A stretch of DNA of 64,000 bases from Micromonospora coerulea (GTDB lineage: Bacteria; Actinomycetota; Actinomycetes; Mycobacteriales; Micromonosporaceae). A program made the position numbers and the translations under genes. The notes below the pieces were generated by a model. It was given only the letters and a program-made list of their open reading frames with translations, was not told where the DNA came from and made no database searches. Below, piece after piece: positions 31,942 to 43,288 of this stretch (positions within the stretch are counted from its first letter, which is position 1; every line of letters starts with the position of its first letter). The stretch covers positions 57,933 through 121,932 of the forward strand of contig NZ_JAEMUW010000020.1 of NCBI RefSeq assembly GCF_016598485.1. Reading direction: 5' to 3'.

Positions 31942-32027
31942 CTGACCACGCTCGGTAACCGAACGTGTCCGCCGGCCCAGGCTAGTCCCCCGCACGGGGG
32001 CCCACCCTCCCCAGGTCGGCGCACCGG

Positions 32028-32053
32028 CCGGGGCGGCACGACGACCGCCCCGG
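32028..32053. terminator. Hairpin terminator near the gcvP end
   Basis: CCGGGGCGG and CCGCCCCGG form a perfect 9-bp stem with an 8-base loop, 11 bp from the gcvP stop codon and downstream of DUF5999. Confidence 0.6.
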
Positions 32054-32063
32054 CGCAGCCCCC

Positions 32064-34886
<2,823 letters not shown>

Positions 34887-34965
34887 GTTCGCTGCGCTCC
34901 TTGCGGGGGCGAGGTCGACAGGTCGGCCTCCCCCTGAGTCACGCGCGAAGCGCTCCACAGCGCCT

Positions 34966-35058
34966 GCCCACGAGGTCCTTTTGCCTGAGAGGTTCCGGGG
35001 AGGAATCTGCCCCTTCGGCGCCGCCCCGATGCTGCTGGGGCGGTCTCTCCCGCGTGGG
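34966..35058 (-). ncRNA. Glycine riboswitch (single aptamer)
   Basis: On the minus strand the conserved cores GCGGGAGAGACC, GCCGAAGGGGCA and CTCTCAGGCAAAAGGACC appear in the order of the gcvT-type glycine riboswitch. P1 is formed by CCCACG (35053-35058) and CGTGGG (34967-34972). Only one aptamer is evident. It lies about 80 bases before the gcvP start, so it should activate gcvP when glycine is abundant. Confidence 0.88.
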
Positions 35059-35148
35059 TGGTACCGGCATGGTCAACGCTACCAGCGCCGGTGTCACCGG
35101 CAGATGTCGTACCCCCGGGGCAGCATCATGGGCAGGTCGGGGTGCCGG

Positions 35149-36036
35149 TCAGAGGGTGGCCGGGGCCACACCCGCCGGCACCGCACCCCGACCGGTGTCG
35201 CCGGCCGGCCCGGCGCCCAGCCGGTCGGCCAGCCCGGGCAGCAGCCGCCCCAGCGACGCGTCCACGGTCAACGCCGCGTACCCGTCGCCGCGGGTGGGCC
35301 CCTGGTTGGCGATCACCACCGGGATGCCCAGCTTCGCCGCCCGCAGCACGAACCGCCGTCCCGACATCACCGTCAACGACGAGCCGAGCACCAGCAGCAG
35401 CCGCGCCGCACCCACCATCGCGAAACAGCGCGACACCCGGTCCGCGGGCACCGTCTCGCCGAAGAACACCACATCCGGCTTGAGCATCCCGGCGCCGCAG
35501 AACGTGCAGTCCACGATGCGGAACCCGGCCACCTGGGCGTCGTCGAGCTCCACGTCACCGTCTGGGTTGACCGCCCCGGCGGCGGCGGCGAACTCCGGGT
35601 TCGCCTCGCGCAGCCGCCGGTCCAACTCCTCCCGGGAGGTGCGGTTGCCGCAGTCCAGGCAGACCACCTCGTCGAGGCGGCCGTGCAACTCCACCACGTC
35701 GGCGCTGCCCGCGGCGGTGTGCAGCCCGTCGACGTTCTGGGTGATCACCCCGTCGACCAGCCCGGCGTCCTGCAGCCGGGCCACCGCCCGGTGCCCGTCG
35801 TTGGGTGCCGCCCGGGCGATCATCCGCCACCCCAGGTGGCTGCGCGCCCAGTACCGCCGCCGGGCCACCGGGTCGCCGGTGAACGTCTGGTACGTCATCG
35901 GGCTGTGCCGGCGGGCCGCGCCGCTGGGCCCCCGGTAGTCCGGGATGCCGGACTCGGTGGACAGCCCCGCCCCGCTCAACACCACGACACCACCCGCCGC
36001 GACCAGGCCGGCCAACGCGTCCATCGTCTCCGTCAC
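35149..36036 (-). CDS. NAD-dependent protein deacylase, Sir2 family
   Basis: 295 residues, soluble. NAD-binding motif SGAGLSTESGIPDYRG at 21-36, TQNVDGLH at 99-106, catalytic His118 in VELHGR, and a zinc ribbon with Cys126, Cys129, Cys177 and Cys180. MLKPDVVFFGE and LGSSLTVMS complete the fold. The pattern resembles SIRT4-like class II enzymes. It would remove acyl groups from lysines using NAD. It is located between the riboswitch and the DivIVA operon, without obvious operon partners. Confidence 0.9.
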   Translation of the reverse strand: MTETMDALAGLVAAGGVVVLSGAGLSTESGIPDYRGPSGAARRHSPMTYQTFTGDPVARRRYWARSHLGWRMIARAAPNDGHRAVARLQDAGLVDGVITQNVDGLHTAAGSADVVELHGRLDEVVCLDCGNRTSREELDRRLREANPEFAAAAGAVNPDGDVELDDAQVAGFRIVDCTFCGAGMLKPDVVFFGETVPADRVSRCFAMVGAARLLLVLGSSLTVMSGRRFVLRAAKLGIPVVIANQGPTRGDGYAALTVDASLGRLLPGLADRLGAGPAGDTGRGAVPAGVAPATL

Positions 36037-36145
36037 CCGTCCATGCTGCCTCGCCGGCGCCCGGGTCGGCGACCGGTGGCCGGTGACCGTCGTCGCCCCG
36101 GCGGGTTCCTCCGCGACGGCCGCCCACCGCGCTGCTGAGGAAGGA

Positions 36146-36175
36146 CCGGCCCGCCGGTTGCGGACGGCGGGCCGG
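36146..36175. terminator. Hairpin terminator of the globin/DivIVA operon
   Basis: CCGGCCCGCC / GGCGGGCCGG, a perfect 10-bp stem with a 10-base loop, just past the DivIVA-domain gene stop. Confidence 0.6.
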
Positions 36176-36182
36176 CCGCCCC

Positions 36183-36875
36183 TCAGCGCTGGTGCCGGGG
36201 CAGGGCCCTCTGCGGCTGCCCGCCGCCCACCGGCGCCGCGCCCGAGGTCTCCCGGGCGATCCGGTCCATCGTGCGGGCCAACTGCTCACTGCCGTCGTCG
36301 AGATGCCGGGCCGCCGCCTGCATGTGCGAGATCATCATCTCGCCGAAGATCCGCAACGCCTCCCGCGCCGCCACCGAGTCGTCGAAGTTCGTGCCGGCGC
36401 TGCTGCGGTACTCCGCCACCGCCCGCTCGGCCTCCTGCTTCGCCTCCTCCGCCGCGGCGCGCAGGTAGCTCTCGTACTGCAACCGGGCGTACTCGGCGAC
36501 CCGCCGGGCGTAGTCGTGGGCCTGCGCGATGATCTGCTCGGCCTCGCGCTGCGCCGCCGACAGCAGGTTGACCTCCTTCGCCGCCGGCACCGCCGACGCC
36601 GCACCCGCGCTGGGAATCACCCCGTGCCGGTGCAGCTCCACCCGGTCGGTCAACCGCTCGTTCTCCGCCCGCAGATGCGCCAGCTGCGCCGACAGCAGAT
36701 CCAACTCGTCGGCCACCTGCACCCGGAACCGGTCCACGTCGGTGTGGTCGTAGCCGCGCCGGGCGAACGACGCCGAGCCGAACTCCCAGCGGCGCACCCG
36801 GTCGGCGGTCATCCGCACCTGCACACCGCCGGACACCTGCGTGCCGTCGTACCTGCTGATCGGGGTCGCGCTCAC
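36183..36875 (-). CDS. DivIVA-domain coiled-coil protein
   Basis: 230 residues from GTG 36875. The FARRGYDHTDVDRFRVQVADELDLL segment (split at residues 37-61) is the DivIVA membrane-binding hairpin and first coil; long Glu/Ala-rich coils follow to about 190. DivIVA proteins mark poles and septa and organise wall growth; the main Wag31 is normally larger and next to ftsZ, so this is a paralogue. Its start overlaps the flavohemoprotein stop by 4 bp (GTGA), so the three genes form one operon with two globin genes. Confidence 0.8.
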   Translation of the reverse strand: MSATPISRYDGTQVSGGVQVRMTADRVRRWEFGSASFARRGYDHTDVDRFRVQVADELDLLSAQLAHLRAENERLTDRVELHRHGVIPSAGAASAVPAAKEVNLLSAAQREAEQIIAQAHDYARRVAEYARLQYESYLRAAAEEAKQEAERAVAEYRSSAGTNFDDSVAAREALRIFGEMMISHMQAAARHLDDGSEQLARTMDRIARETSGAAPVGGGQPQRALPRHQR

Positions 36876-38038
36876 CGGACACCTCCGGAATCCTCAGGGG
36901 CGGTCACGGTCCGCCACGCCGGCCCGTACCACTGCTTACCGAAGCCCTCGTGGTGCAGCTGACCGGCGTGGTAACCCGCCTTCGTCAACGCCGCGACCGA
37001 ATGGCCGACCATCTCGTCCGAGCCGCACACGTACACGTGCCGGGAGCGCCAGTCACCGTCGGCCAACGCCCGGTCGGCCACCTGCATGAACTCCCCCGGC
37101 CGCCGCACATCCGAACCCACCACGTACGTCACCGACAGCCACGGGTGCGACGCCGCCAACTTGTCCACCGCGTCGGTGTCGTAGAACTCGCTGCGCGAAC
37201 GAGCCCCCACGTACAGGGCCACCCGCCGCCCGGAACCCTCCGCCGCGACCTGCTCCACCAGCGCCTTCACCGGCGCCCAGCCGGTACCACCGGCCAACAG
37301 CAGCAGGTCGCTGGACCCGGCCGACCACAGCGTCAACCGGTCACCCACCGGCGCCGCCAGGTGGATCTGGTCACCCACCGCGCAGCCGTACACCAGCCGC
37401 GACGACACCGCCCCACCCGGCGCGGCCCGCACGTGCAGCTCCAGCGTGCCGTCGGCGCGCGGCGCGTTCGCCGGCGAGTAGTACCGCCACGACCGCACCG
37501 CCGGATGGGACACCCCGATCGACTGGCCCGGCGTGAACGGCAGCAGGTACTGCGGCCGCACCGTCAGCACCGCCACGTCGAACGCCCGCCGCTCGTGGGC
37601 GAGGATCTCCGCCACCCACCACGGCGGGTTCACCGCCTCCGCCGCCTGCGCCGCGTCCATCATCACCTGCGAGACCAGCCCGTACGCGGCCGCCCAGTCC
37701 TGGGCCAGTTCGTCGGTCCACGCCTCACCCAGGAAATGCCGCAACGTCGCCAGCAGCGCCTCGCCGACCGCCGGATAGTGCTCGGCCCGCACCGCGAACT
37801 TGCGGTGGTCGGCCCCGAGATCCTGCAGGAAACCGACCAGTTGGTCCACCTCGTCCACGTGGGACACGATGTGCCCCAACGCGGTGACCAACCGGTCCCG
37901 CTGCCCGGCCATGTTGGTCGGGAACATCTGCCGGGTCTCCGGATAGGCCAGGAACAGTGTCGAGTAGAAGTAGAGCGGCACCTGGTCGCCGTTCGCGGCG
38001 ACCAGGGCCCAGCTCTGCTTGAGCCGTGCCGCATCCAC
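36872..38038 (-). CDS. hmp: Flavohemoprotein-like globin/ferredoxin reductase
   Basis: 388 residues from GTG 38038. Globin domain 1-140 with proximal His87 in RAEHYPAVG and Tyr in the B helix; FAD domain with RYYSPANAP; NAD domain with LLAGGTGWAPV and a C-terminal HHEGFG. This fits Hmp-type proteins that turn nitric oxide to nitrate with NAD(P)H. The residues between globin and FAD parts and the lack of an RxYSL consensus make exact class uncertain. It lies 2 bp after a truncated hemoglobin gene, so NO or O2 handling is the likely operon theme. Confidence 0.85.
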   Translation of the reverse strand: MDAARLKQSWALVAANGDQVPLYFYSTLFLAYPETRQMFPTNMAGQRDRLVTALGHIVSHVDEVDQLVGFLQDLGADHRKFAVRAEHYPAVGEALLATLRHFLGEAWTDELAQDWAAAYGLVSQVMMDAAQAAEAVNPPWWVAEILAHERRAFDVAVLTVRPQYLLPFTPGQSIGVSHPAVRSWRYYSPANAPRADGTLELHVRAAPGGAVSSRLVYGCAVGDQIHLAAPVGDRLTLWSAGSSDLLLLAGGTGWAPVKALVEQVAAEGSGRRVALYVGARSRSEFYDTDAVDKLAASHPWLSVTYVVGSDVRRPGEFMQVADRALADGDWRSRHVYVCGSDEMVGHSVAALTKAGYHAGQLHHEGFGKQWYGPAWRTVTAPEDSGGVR

Positions 38039-38040
38039 GC

Positions 38041-38439
38041 TCAGGCGCCCGCCCCGGCGTCCGCGGACACCACCTGGTCCTGCACCTGCCCCAGCACGGT
38101 CCGCACGTCGGCGATGATGTCCGCCGGCACGCCCAGCTCGGTCAGCGTCACGACCAGATGCTCACCGACCTTCGCGTAGTGCGCCGCCGGGATGCCCAAC
38201 GGCTGGTGCGCCTCGGCCAGTCCACGGCCGGCGTACTCGTTCGGCCCGCCGAGCACCACGGTCAGCATCAGCGCCAGGTGCCGCCGCTGCTCGGGCATGT
38301 CCACAGTCGCGAAGTAGCCGGCCAGCTCCGGGTCGGCGAGGACCTTGTCGTAGAACAGCTCCACGGCCGCCTTGACCGAACTCGCGCCGCCGATGCGTTC
38401 GTAGTGGGAGACAGGGGTGACTTCTTCGGTAACCGTCAC
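38041..38439 (-). CDS. glbN: Group I truncated hemoglobin
   Basis: 132 residues from GTG 38439 (GGAAGGA upstream); the longer frame is Arg/Pro-rich and unlikely. YERIGGASSVKAAVELFYDKVL and the HQPLGIPAAHYAKV segment with proximal His87 define the fold. It binds oxygen or NO reversibly. It is the first gene of a probable operon glbN-hmp-divIVA-like. Promoter elements are at 38554-38582. Confidence 0.9.
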   Translation of the reverse strand: MTVTEEVTPVSHYERIGGASSVKAAVELFYDKVLADPELAGYFATVDMPEQRRHLALMLTVVLGGPNEYAGRGLAEAHQPLGIPAAHYAKVGEHLVVTLTELGVPADIIADVRTVLGQVQDQVVSADAGAGA

Positions 38440-38553
38440 GGTCGGTCCTTCCAGGGTGGGAGGGTCACGCGGGCTCGCCGCGAGGGGCAACGGCCGCCGG
38501 CTCCGCGCCGCCGCGCGTGTCGGCACATCGACGCGAAGCAGCGACCGTCAGGG

Positions 38554-38582
38554 ACCATAGCGCGCGACGCCGTCCCGGTCAC
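38554..38582 (-). promoter_or_regulatory. Likely promoter of the globin operon in a 483-bp intergenic region
   Basis: GTGACC (38577-38582), 17 bases and TATGGT (38554-38559) on the minus strand; the start site would lie about 100 bases before glbN. The rest of 38440-38922 has no gene or clear regulatory site that I can support. Confidence 0.4.
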
Positions 38583-38922
38583 GGCCCGCCTATCGGATTC
38601 CCGACAGGATCCGCTCACCCAGCGTGACGAACGGCGCGGACGGCGCCCCCACCCGTCGCCACCACACCGCGACCGCGCGTCACCGATCCGGGTGGCCGTG
38701 CACGGGACACTCCCCCGGCGACCCGGCCCCCCGGTGGCCCCCAACACGCCCCCTGACCACCCGCGACACCCGCACCCGCGGCGGTCCCACCGGCCGGACC
38801 CACGCGAGCCCACCACAGCCGTCCACAAGGGAACACCGCCAGTCACCAACGACAGATCGCGCCGGGCCTCCGCCACGACGCGATCCGAAAACACCTCGGG
38901 CGTGTCACCGCCCGCCGACGGG

Positions 38923-39519
38923 TCAGCCCGCCCGCCGCCGCGCCCGACGCGCCGCCAACTCGTCACCCACCGGCTCCGCCGCCTCCGGCGCGGCCCCCAC
39001 CGGCCCCTGCCCGCCACCGCTCACCGCCGGCTCCGCCGGCAGGTGCGACAACGAACCCTGAATCTCCTTGAACGCCCCACCGATCGCGATGCCGAACACG
39101 CCCTGGCCGCCCTGCAACAGGTCGACAACCTCCTCCGGCGACCGGCACTCGTACACCGTCGTGCCGTCCGAGATCAGCGTGATCCCCGCCAGATCCTCCA
39201 CTCCGCGCGACCGCAACGCGTCGATCGCCTTGCGGATGTTCTGCAGAGACACCCCGGCGTCCAACAACCTCTTCACGACCTTCAACACCACCAGGTCGCG
39301 GAACGAGTACAACCGGGACGTCCCCGAGCCCGACGCGTCCCGCACGCTCGGCACCACCAGCCCCGTCCGGGCCCAGTAGTCCAACTGCCGGTAGCTGATA
39401 CCCACCGCCTGGCACGCCGTCACGCCCCGGTAGCCCACCGCCCCGTCACCGCCCGGCTCGGGCGGCACCGCGACCGACTGCTGCGCCGTACCCGGATCAG
39501 GATCTCGCGGCTCGTGCAT
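38923..39519 (-). CDS. MerR-family regulator, Rv1830 orthologue
   Basis: 198 residues from ATG 39519. MerR helix-turn-helix at about 33-75 (VGISYRQLDYWARTGLVVPS, SRLYSFRDLVVLK), then a coil and a small C-terminal domain. The order pgsA-DUF881-sbp-DUF881-gcvH-garA-ftsR-nuclease-MerR matches Rv1822 to Rv1830, so this is the Rv1830 position, a regulator linked to cell division and post-antibiotic growth in mycobacteria. Targets here are unknown. Confidence 0.85.
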   Translation of the reverse strand: MHEPRDPDPGTAQQSVAVPPEPGGDGAVGYRGVTACQAVGISYRQLDYWARTGLVVPSVRDASGSGTSRLYSFRDLVVLKVVKRLLDAGVSLQNIRKAIDALRSRGVEDLAGITLISDGTTVYECRSPEEVVDLLQGGQGVFGIAIGGAFKEIQGSLSHLPAEPAVSGGGQGPVGAAPEAAEPVGDELAARRARRRAG

Positions 39520-39724
39520 CCGGACAACCTCCCCGCCCGTGCGGTGACACGTCGCTTCCGGGACGCGCACCCCTCGATACCGCAACCCTATAGCGGCCCT
39601 CAGGAGTTACCACCGAGGAACAGACGCGACACGCCGCGCAGCCGCCCGGAAGATCACCTACGACACCAACTCGTCACTCACCGTGACGGCAGGCCAGCGG
39701 CACCACACCCGCCGGAACCGGAAC

Positions 39725-40189
39725 TCAGCCCGCGAAATCCTCCGGCCGCACCTGGTCCAGGAACTCCCGGAACTTCTCCACCTCATCCTCCTGCTCGTCG
39801 GGAATCACGATCCCCGCCTCGCTGAGGACCTGCTCCGCACAACGAATCGGAGCCCCGACCCGCAACGCCAGCGCGATGGAATCGCTCGGCCGCGCGGACA
39901 CCCGCACGCCGTCCCCGATCAACAGATCGGCGTAGAAGACGTTCTCCTTCAACTCGGTGATCTCCACCGCCCGCAACGGCGCCTTCAACGCCGCCAGCAC
40001 GTCCCGCAGCAGATCATGCGTCAGCGGCCGAGCCGGCTTGACCCCCTGCTGCTCGTAGGCGATCGCCGTCGCCTCGACCGCGCCGATCCAAATCGGCAGA
40101 TAGCGGTCCCCCTCGACCTCCCGCAGCAGGACGATCGGCTGGTTGCTGGGCAGCTCCACCCGAACTCCGACCACGCTCAGCTCGCGCAC
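39725..40189 (-). CDS. Bifunctional nuclease domain protein (DUF151), Rv1829 orthologue
   Basis: 154 residues from GTG 40189 (ACGGAGG six bases upstream); longer frames are Arg/Trp-rich and not conserved. VGVRVELPSNQPIVLLRE, LPIWIGAVEATAIAYEQQG, VSARPSDSIALALRVG are family signatures. The DUF151 fold was described as a DNase/RNase in plants; the bacterial role is not established. Position between two MerR genes matches mycobacteria. Confidence 0.87.
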   Translation of the reverse strand: MRELSVVGVRVELPSNQPIVLLREVEGDRYLPIWIGAVEATAIAYEQQGVKPARPLTHDLLRDVLAALKAPLRAVEITELKENVFYADLLIGDGVRVSARPSDSIALALRVGAPIRCAEQVLSEAGIVIPDEQEDEVEKFREFLDQVRPEDFAG

Positions 40190-40406
40190 CGCCGCCTCCG
40201 TGTCGTTGTCACCTACGCCCGCACCGCGCCCTTCCCTGCACGGTACACGGACCGCGACACGGGAGTCCCATGCGCTACGTGCACCACGCCCCTTGCCGGA
40301 AAGGGTTACCCCGGCAAGCCTACGACACGCTTCCCGGGGCAGATCTTTCGCTCGTCCACCGCACCGGCGGACCGGGCCGGGCGCCCCCACGACGCCCGAC
40401 CCACCG

Positions 40407-41162
40407 TCACCGACCCAACGTCGACCGCAACCCCACCCGCACCAGGGCCGCGTGCAACTGCTGCGACAACGCCACCAACTCCCGCGCCGTCTCCGCCGCC
40501 CGGGACCGCGCCGCCGGATCACTCTGCCGCGCCAACGGCGCCACCAACTGCGCGAACAGACCGACCTCCCGGTCCGCCGCCGTCCGGTACCCGCGCAGAT
40601 GCCGCGGCTGGATCCCGTACGCCGCCAACCCCGCCACCGCACTCGCGATGATCAAGCCGTCCGCGTCGAACCAGCCCGCCGGATCGGACACCAGCACACC
40701 GAGCCGCTCCAACTCCGCCAACGTCGACTCGTCGATCCCGCTCCGGGAAACCAGCTCCGCCCGCCCCAGCCGCACCTCCGCCGACTCGACAGGCTCCTGC
40801 TCACCCCGACCCGGCACCTCACCATCGGCACCGACCGCCACCAACGTCGGCCGCTGCCGGCCCGACGCCGCACCCGACGCGTCCCACTCCGCCAACTGGT
40901 CACGGATCACCCGCAACGGCAGATACTGGTCCCGCTGCGCGGTCAGCACGAACCGCAACCGCGCCACGTCGTCCCAGCTGTACTTCCGGTACCCCGCCGC
41001 CGTCCGCTGCGGCTCCACCAGACCCTCGGCCTCGAGGAACCGCAGCTTCGACATCGTCGTGTCCGGAAACTCCACCCGCAGCTGCGCCAGCACCTCGCCG
41101 ATGCTCATCAGCGGGCGGGACCCGGGCGCCCCGGACGGCGTCGAAGCCGCAGGCTCGTTCAC
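40407..41162 (-). CDS. ftsR: MerR-family regulator FtsR
   Basis: 251 residues, GTG start overlapping the garA stop by 4 bp. N-terminal helix-turn-helix at 20-80 (MSIGEVLAQLRVEF, TMSKLRFLEAEGLVEPQRT) and a long C-terminal ligand-like domain. FtsR activates ftsZ in Corynebacterium glutamicum; the gene order supports orthology with Rv1828. It is translated with garA. Confidence 0.88.
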   Translation of the reverse strand: MNEPAASTPSGAPGSRPLMSIGEVLAQLRVEFPDTTMSKLRFLEAEGLVEPQRTAAGYRKYSWDDVARLRFVLTAQRDQYLPLRVIRDQLAEWDASGAASGRQRPTLVAVGADGEVPGRGEQEPVESAEVRLGRAELVSRSGIDESTLAELERLGVLVSDPAGWFDADGLIIASAVAGLAAYGIQPRHLRGYRTAADREVGLFAQLVAPLARQSDPAARSRAAETARELVALSQQLHAALVRVGLRSTLGR

Positions 41163-41611
41163 CCCCGGCCGGCCTCCTCCTCCGGGCGCGGACCGGCGAT
41201 GAACACCACCCGGAACTTGCCGATCTGCACCTCGTCACCATTGCTCAACGTGGCCGCCTCGACCCGCTCCCGGTTCACGTACGTGCCGTTCAGGCTGCCC
41301 ACGTCCCGCACGGTGAACGTACCGCCGTCCCGGTGGAACTCCGCGTGCCGCCGCGACACCGTCACGTCGTCCAGGAAGATGTCACTGTCCGGGTGCCGGC
41401 CACTCGTTGTCACATCGTGGTCCAACAGGAACCGGGCGCCCGCATTCGGACCCCGGCGAACCACCAGCAGCGCCATCCCCGGCGGCAACGAGCCGGACAT
41501 CCGGCTCGGCACCACATCGGTGTCCGGACCCTCCAGCACTTCGTCGAGCGAACCGAGATTGAGCGTCGAAGTGACGTCGAGTGGGGGGAACTCGTCGTCT
41601 GGGCGCGTCAT
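41159..41611 (-). CDS. garA: FHA-domain metabolic regulator GarA/OdhI
   Basis: 150 residues from ATG 41611. The FHA domain at about 60-135 has SGRHPDSDIFLDD, VSRRHAEF and SLNGTYVN. The N-terminal DVTSTLN (12-18) corresponds to the phospho-Thr region recognised by Ser/Thr kinases. In mycobacteria and corynebacteria the unphosphorylated form inhibits 2-oxoglutarate dehydrogenase and glutamate dehydrogenase; phosphorylation folds the tail into its own FHA site. The usual ETTS motif is altered here to VTST, a point to note. Confidence 0.9.
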   Translation of the reverse strand: MTRPDDEFPPLDVTSTLNLGSLDEVLEGPDTDVVPSRMSGSLPPGMALLVVRRGPNAGARFLLDHDVTTSGRHPDSDIFLDDVTVSRRHAEFHRDGGTFTVRDVGSLNGTYVNRERVEAATLSNGDEVQIGKFRVVFIAGPRPEEEAGRG

Positions 41612-41829
41612 GGGGACCACCTCACGGATCTGTTCGGTCGGCGTCGGGTAATGGCGGGTCTGGCCGCCGGGCAAACAGACACCCGGCGGCTGGCTCCCCG
41701 TGCCCGGGAAGGCGCATTCCACAAACGCTCAACTATTGGGTTCTCGGTCGACTGGGCGAGCCTAGCCAGCGCCGAAATGCAGGGCAACCGGACGCGCGGA
41801 GACGACGCCCCCACCCGCCCGGGCAACAC

Positions 41830-42210
41830 TCAGCTCTCAGTGAGCTCGCGGTACGCGTCAGCGGTCAACAGACCCTCGAGCGCCGCCGGATCCTCCGGGG
41901 CGATCTCCAACAACCACCCCGCGCCGTACGGATCCGTGTTGATCAACTCAGGGGTGTCGCCGAGCGCCTCGTTGCGCGCCGCCACCGTGCCGCTGATCGG
42001 CGCGTAGATCTCCGACACGCTCTTCGTCGACTCGATCTCACCCAGCGGCTCACCCGCCGCCACCACCGCACCCTCGTCCGGCAACTGGACGAACACGATG
42101 TCACCCAGGGCGTCCTGCGCGAAGTGCGTGATGCCGACCCGGACGGCACCGCCGTCACCACCGGCCACCCACTCGTGCTCGGCGGTATACCGCAGATCCT
42201 CAGGAATCAC
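41830..42210 (-). CDS. gcvH: Glycine cleavage system H protein
   Basis: 126 residues from GTG 42210 (AAGGA upstream). The lipoyl attachment site is Lys63 in ESTKSVSEIYAP. It shuttles the aminomethyl group between GcvP, GcvT and dihydrolipoamide dehydrogenase. Start MIPEDLRYTAEHEW is canonical. It is located in the division cluster, separate from gcvP, as in mycobacteria. Confidence 0.95.
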   Translation of the reverse strand: MIPEDLRYTAEHEWVAGGDGGAVRVGITHFAQDALGDIVFVQLPDEGAVVAAGEPLGEIESTKSVSEIYAPISGTVAARNEALGDTPELINTDPYGAGWLLEIAPEDPAALEGLLTADAYRELTES

Positions 42211-42267
42211 CAGCTGCGTCCTTCATCCATCGGTGCACCGGGGGGAACCGGCGCCGGCCGCGCCCGG

Positions 42268-43278
42268 TCAGGAAACCGGGCGGGCGTGTTCCAGCTTGAT
42301 CGGCGCGTGCAGCTGCGAAACATCCACAGCCGGACGATCCTCGACGAAGACGTTACCGCCGGCATCCCGAACCGATGCGACCACCCCGCCGGGAATGCCC
42401 AACGCCGTTCGCATCGTCGCCGGCTCACCGATCACCAAGATCGTGTACGGAGCGCTCAACCGCCGCCCGTCCACCACCAGGCCACCACCGTCGGCATCCA
42501 CGAAGTACGTCGACGCGATGATCCGCACCGACGTGCCGTCCGCCCCGGCGATCTGCATCGCCTCCGCGCCCGCGCCCCGCAGCTCCTCCACCGCGTCCAG
42601 GATCCGCGTCGACGAGGTCGCCTTCTCGCCCCCCACGAACCGCACCGACAGACCCGGACCCACCGCCGGCAACGTACCCGCCAGGATGCCCAGCTCGTCC
42701 GCCCGCCGCGTCGCCTCCTCCAGCGCCGCCTGCCGACCCTGCTCACCCGAGCGCAGCTGCCGCTGGCTCTCCTCCAACGCCTCGATGTCCTGCCGCAGCC
42801 GCCGCTCCCGGGAATCCAGATCCGACGAGATCCGCACCAGGTCCTCCTCCCGCGTCGCCGCGAGCGTCGGATCCGTCGACGTCGTCTTCAACTGCACCAC
42901 CAGGGTGAACCCCAGCAACGCCAGCAGCACCGCGATCATCGCCCCGGCCGACGTCAGCCGCCGCCGGCCCACCCCGCCCGCCACCGGCTGCGCCGGCCCC
43001 GCGAGATCGGCCACCTCGCCCGGCTCAGCCGCGGCAGCACCCGGCTCGGCCACCTCGCCCGGCTCAACCGTGGCAGCACCCGGCTCCGCCGCCGAATCCG
43101 CCGCGGGCTCCGGCGCGTCCCTGTCCCGCTCCACCGGCTCGTCCGGTGCCAGCGGGCTCAGCTCGTCGGAATCCGGCGCGTCCGGCCGCGGATCCGGCTC
43201 ACCAGCCGGCCCCTCCGGCCGGCCCGGCTCCGCCGGCGCCGGCCAACCGGTCCCGGTCTCCCTGTGCTCTTCAGTCAT
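42268..43278 (-). CDS. DUF881 membrane protein, Rv1825-like
   Basis: 336 residues from ATG 43278 (a GTG six bases earlier is possible). A 100-residue Pro/Glu/Ala-rich cytoplasmic tail, one helix at about 111-128 (AGAMIAVLLALLGFTLVVQL), a coiled coil (RISSDLDSRERRLRQDI) and a DUF881 domain (170-330). The tail contains a 13-residue duplication. The protein is related to divisome-associated DUF881 proteins and paired with a second copy, with Sbp between. Confidence 0.85.
   Translation of the reverse strand: MTEEHRETGTGWPAPAEPGRPEGPAGEPDPRPDAPDSDELSPLAPDEPVERDRDAPEPAADSAAEPGAATVEPGEVAEPGAAAAEPGEVADLAGPAQPVAGGVGRRRLTSAGAMIAVLLALLGFTLVVQLKTTSTDPTLAATREEDLVRISSDLDSRERRLRQDIEALEESQRQLRSGEQGRQAALEEATRRADELGILAGTLPAVGPGLSVRFVGGEKATSSTRILDAVEELRGAGAEAMQIAGADGTSVRIIASTYFVDADGGGLVVDGRRLSAPYTILVIGEPATMRTALGIPGGVVASVRDAGGNVFVEDRPAVDVSQLHAPIKLEHARPVS
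43007..43084 (-). repeat. Two 39-bp tandem repeats in the DUF881 gene
   Basis: The unit starting TCGGCCACCTCGCCCGGCTC occurs at 43007 and 43046, 39 bp apart, with two mismatches. It encodes two copies of a 13-residue Pro/Glu/Ala repeat in the cytoplasmic tail. Confidence 0.8.
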
Positions 43279-43288
43279 CGCCACAAAC

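Noticed and set aside
31948..31966. ACGCTCGGT-A-ACCGAACGT as a terminator
   Set aside because: The loop would be too small and the arms have a mismatch; a better stem lies at 32028-32053. An operator is possible but unsupported.
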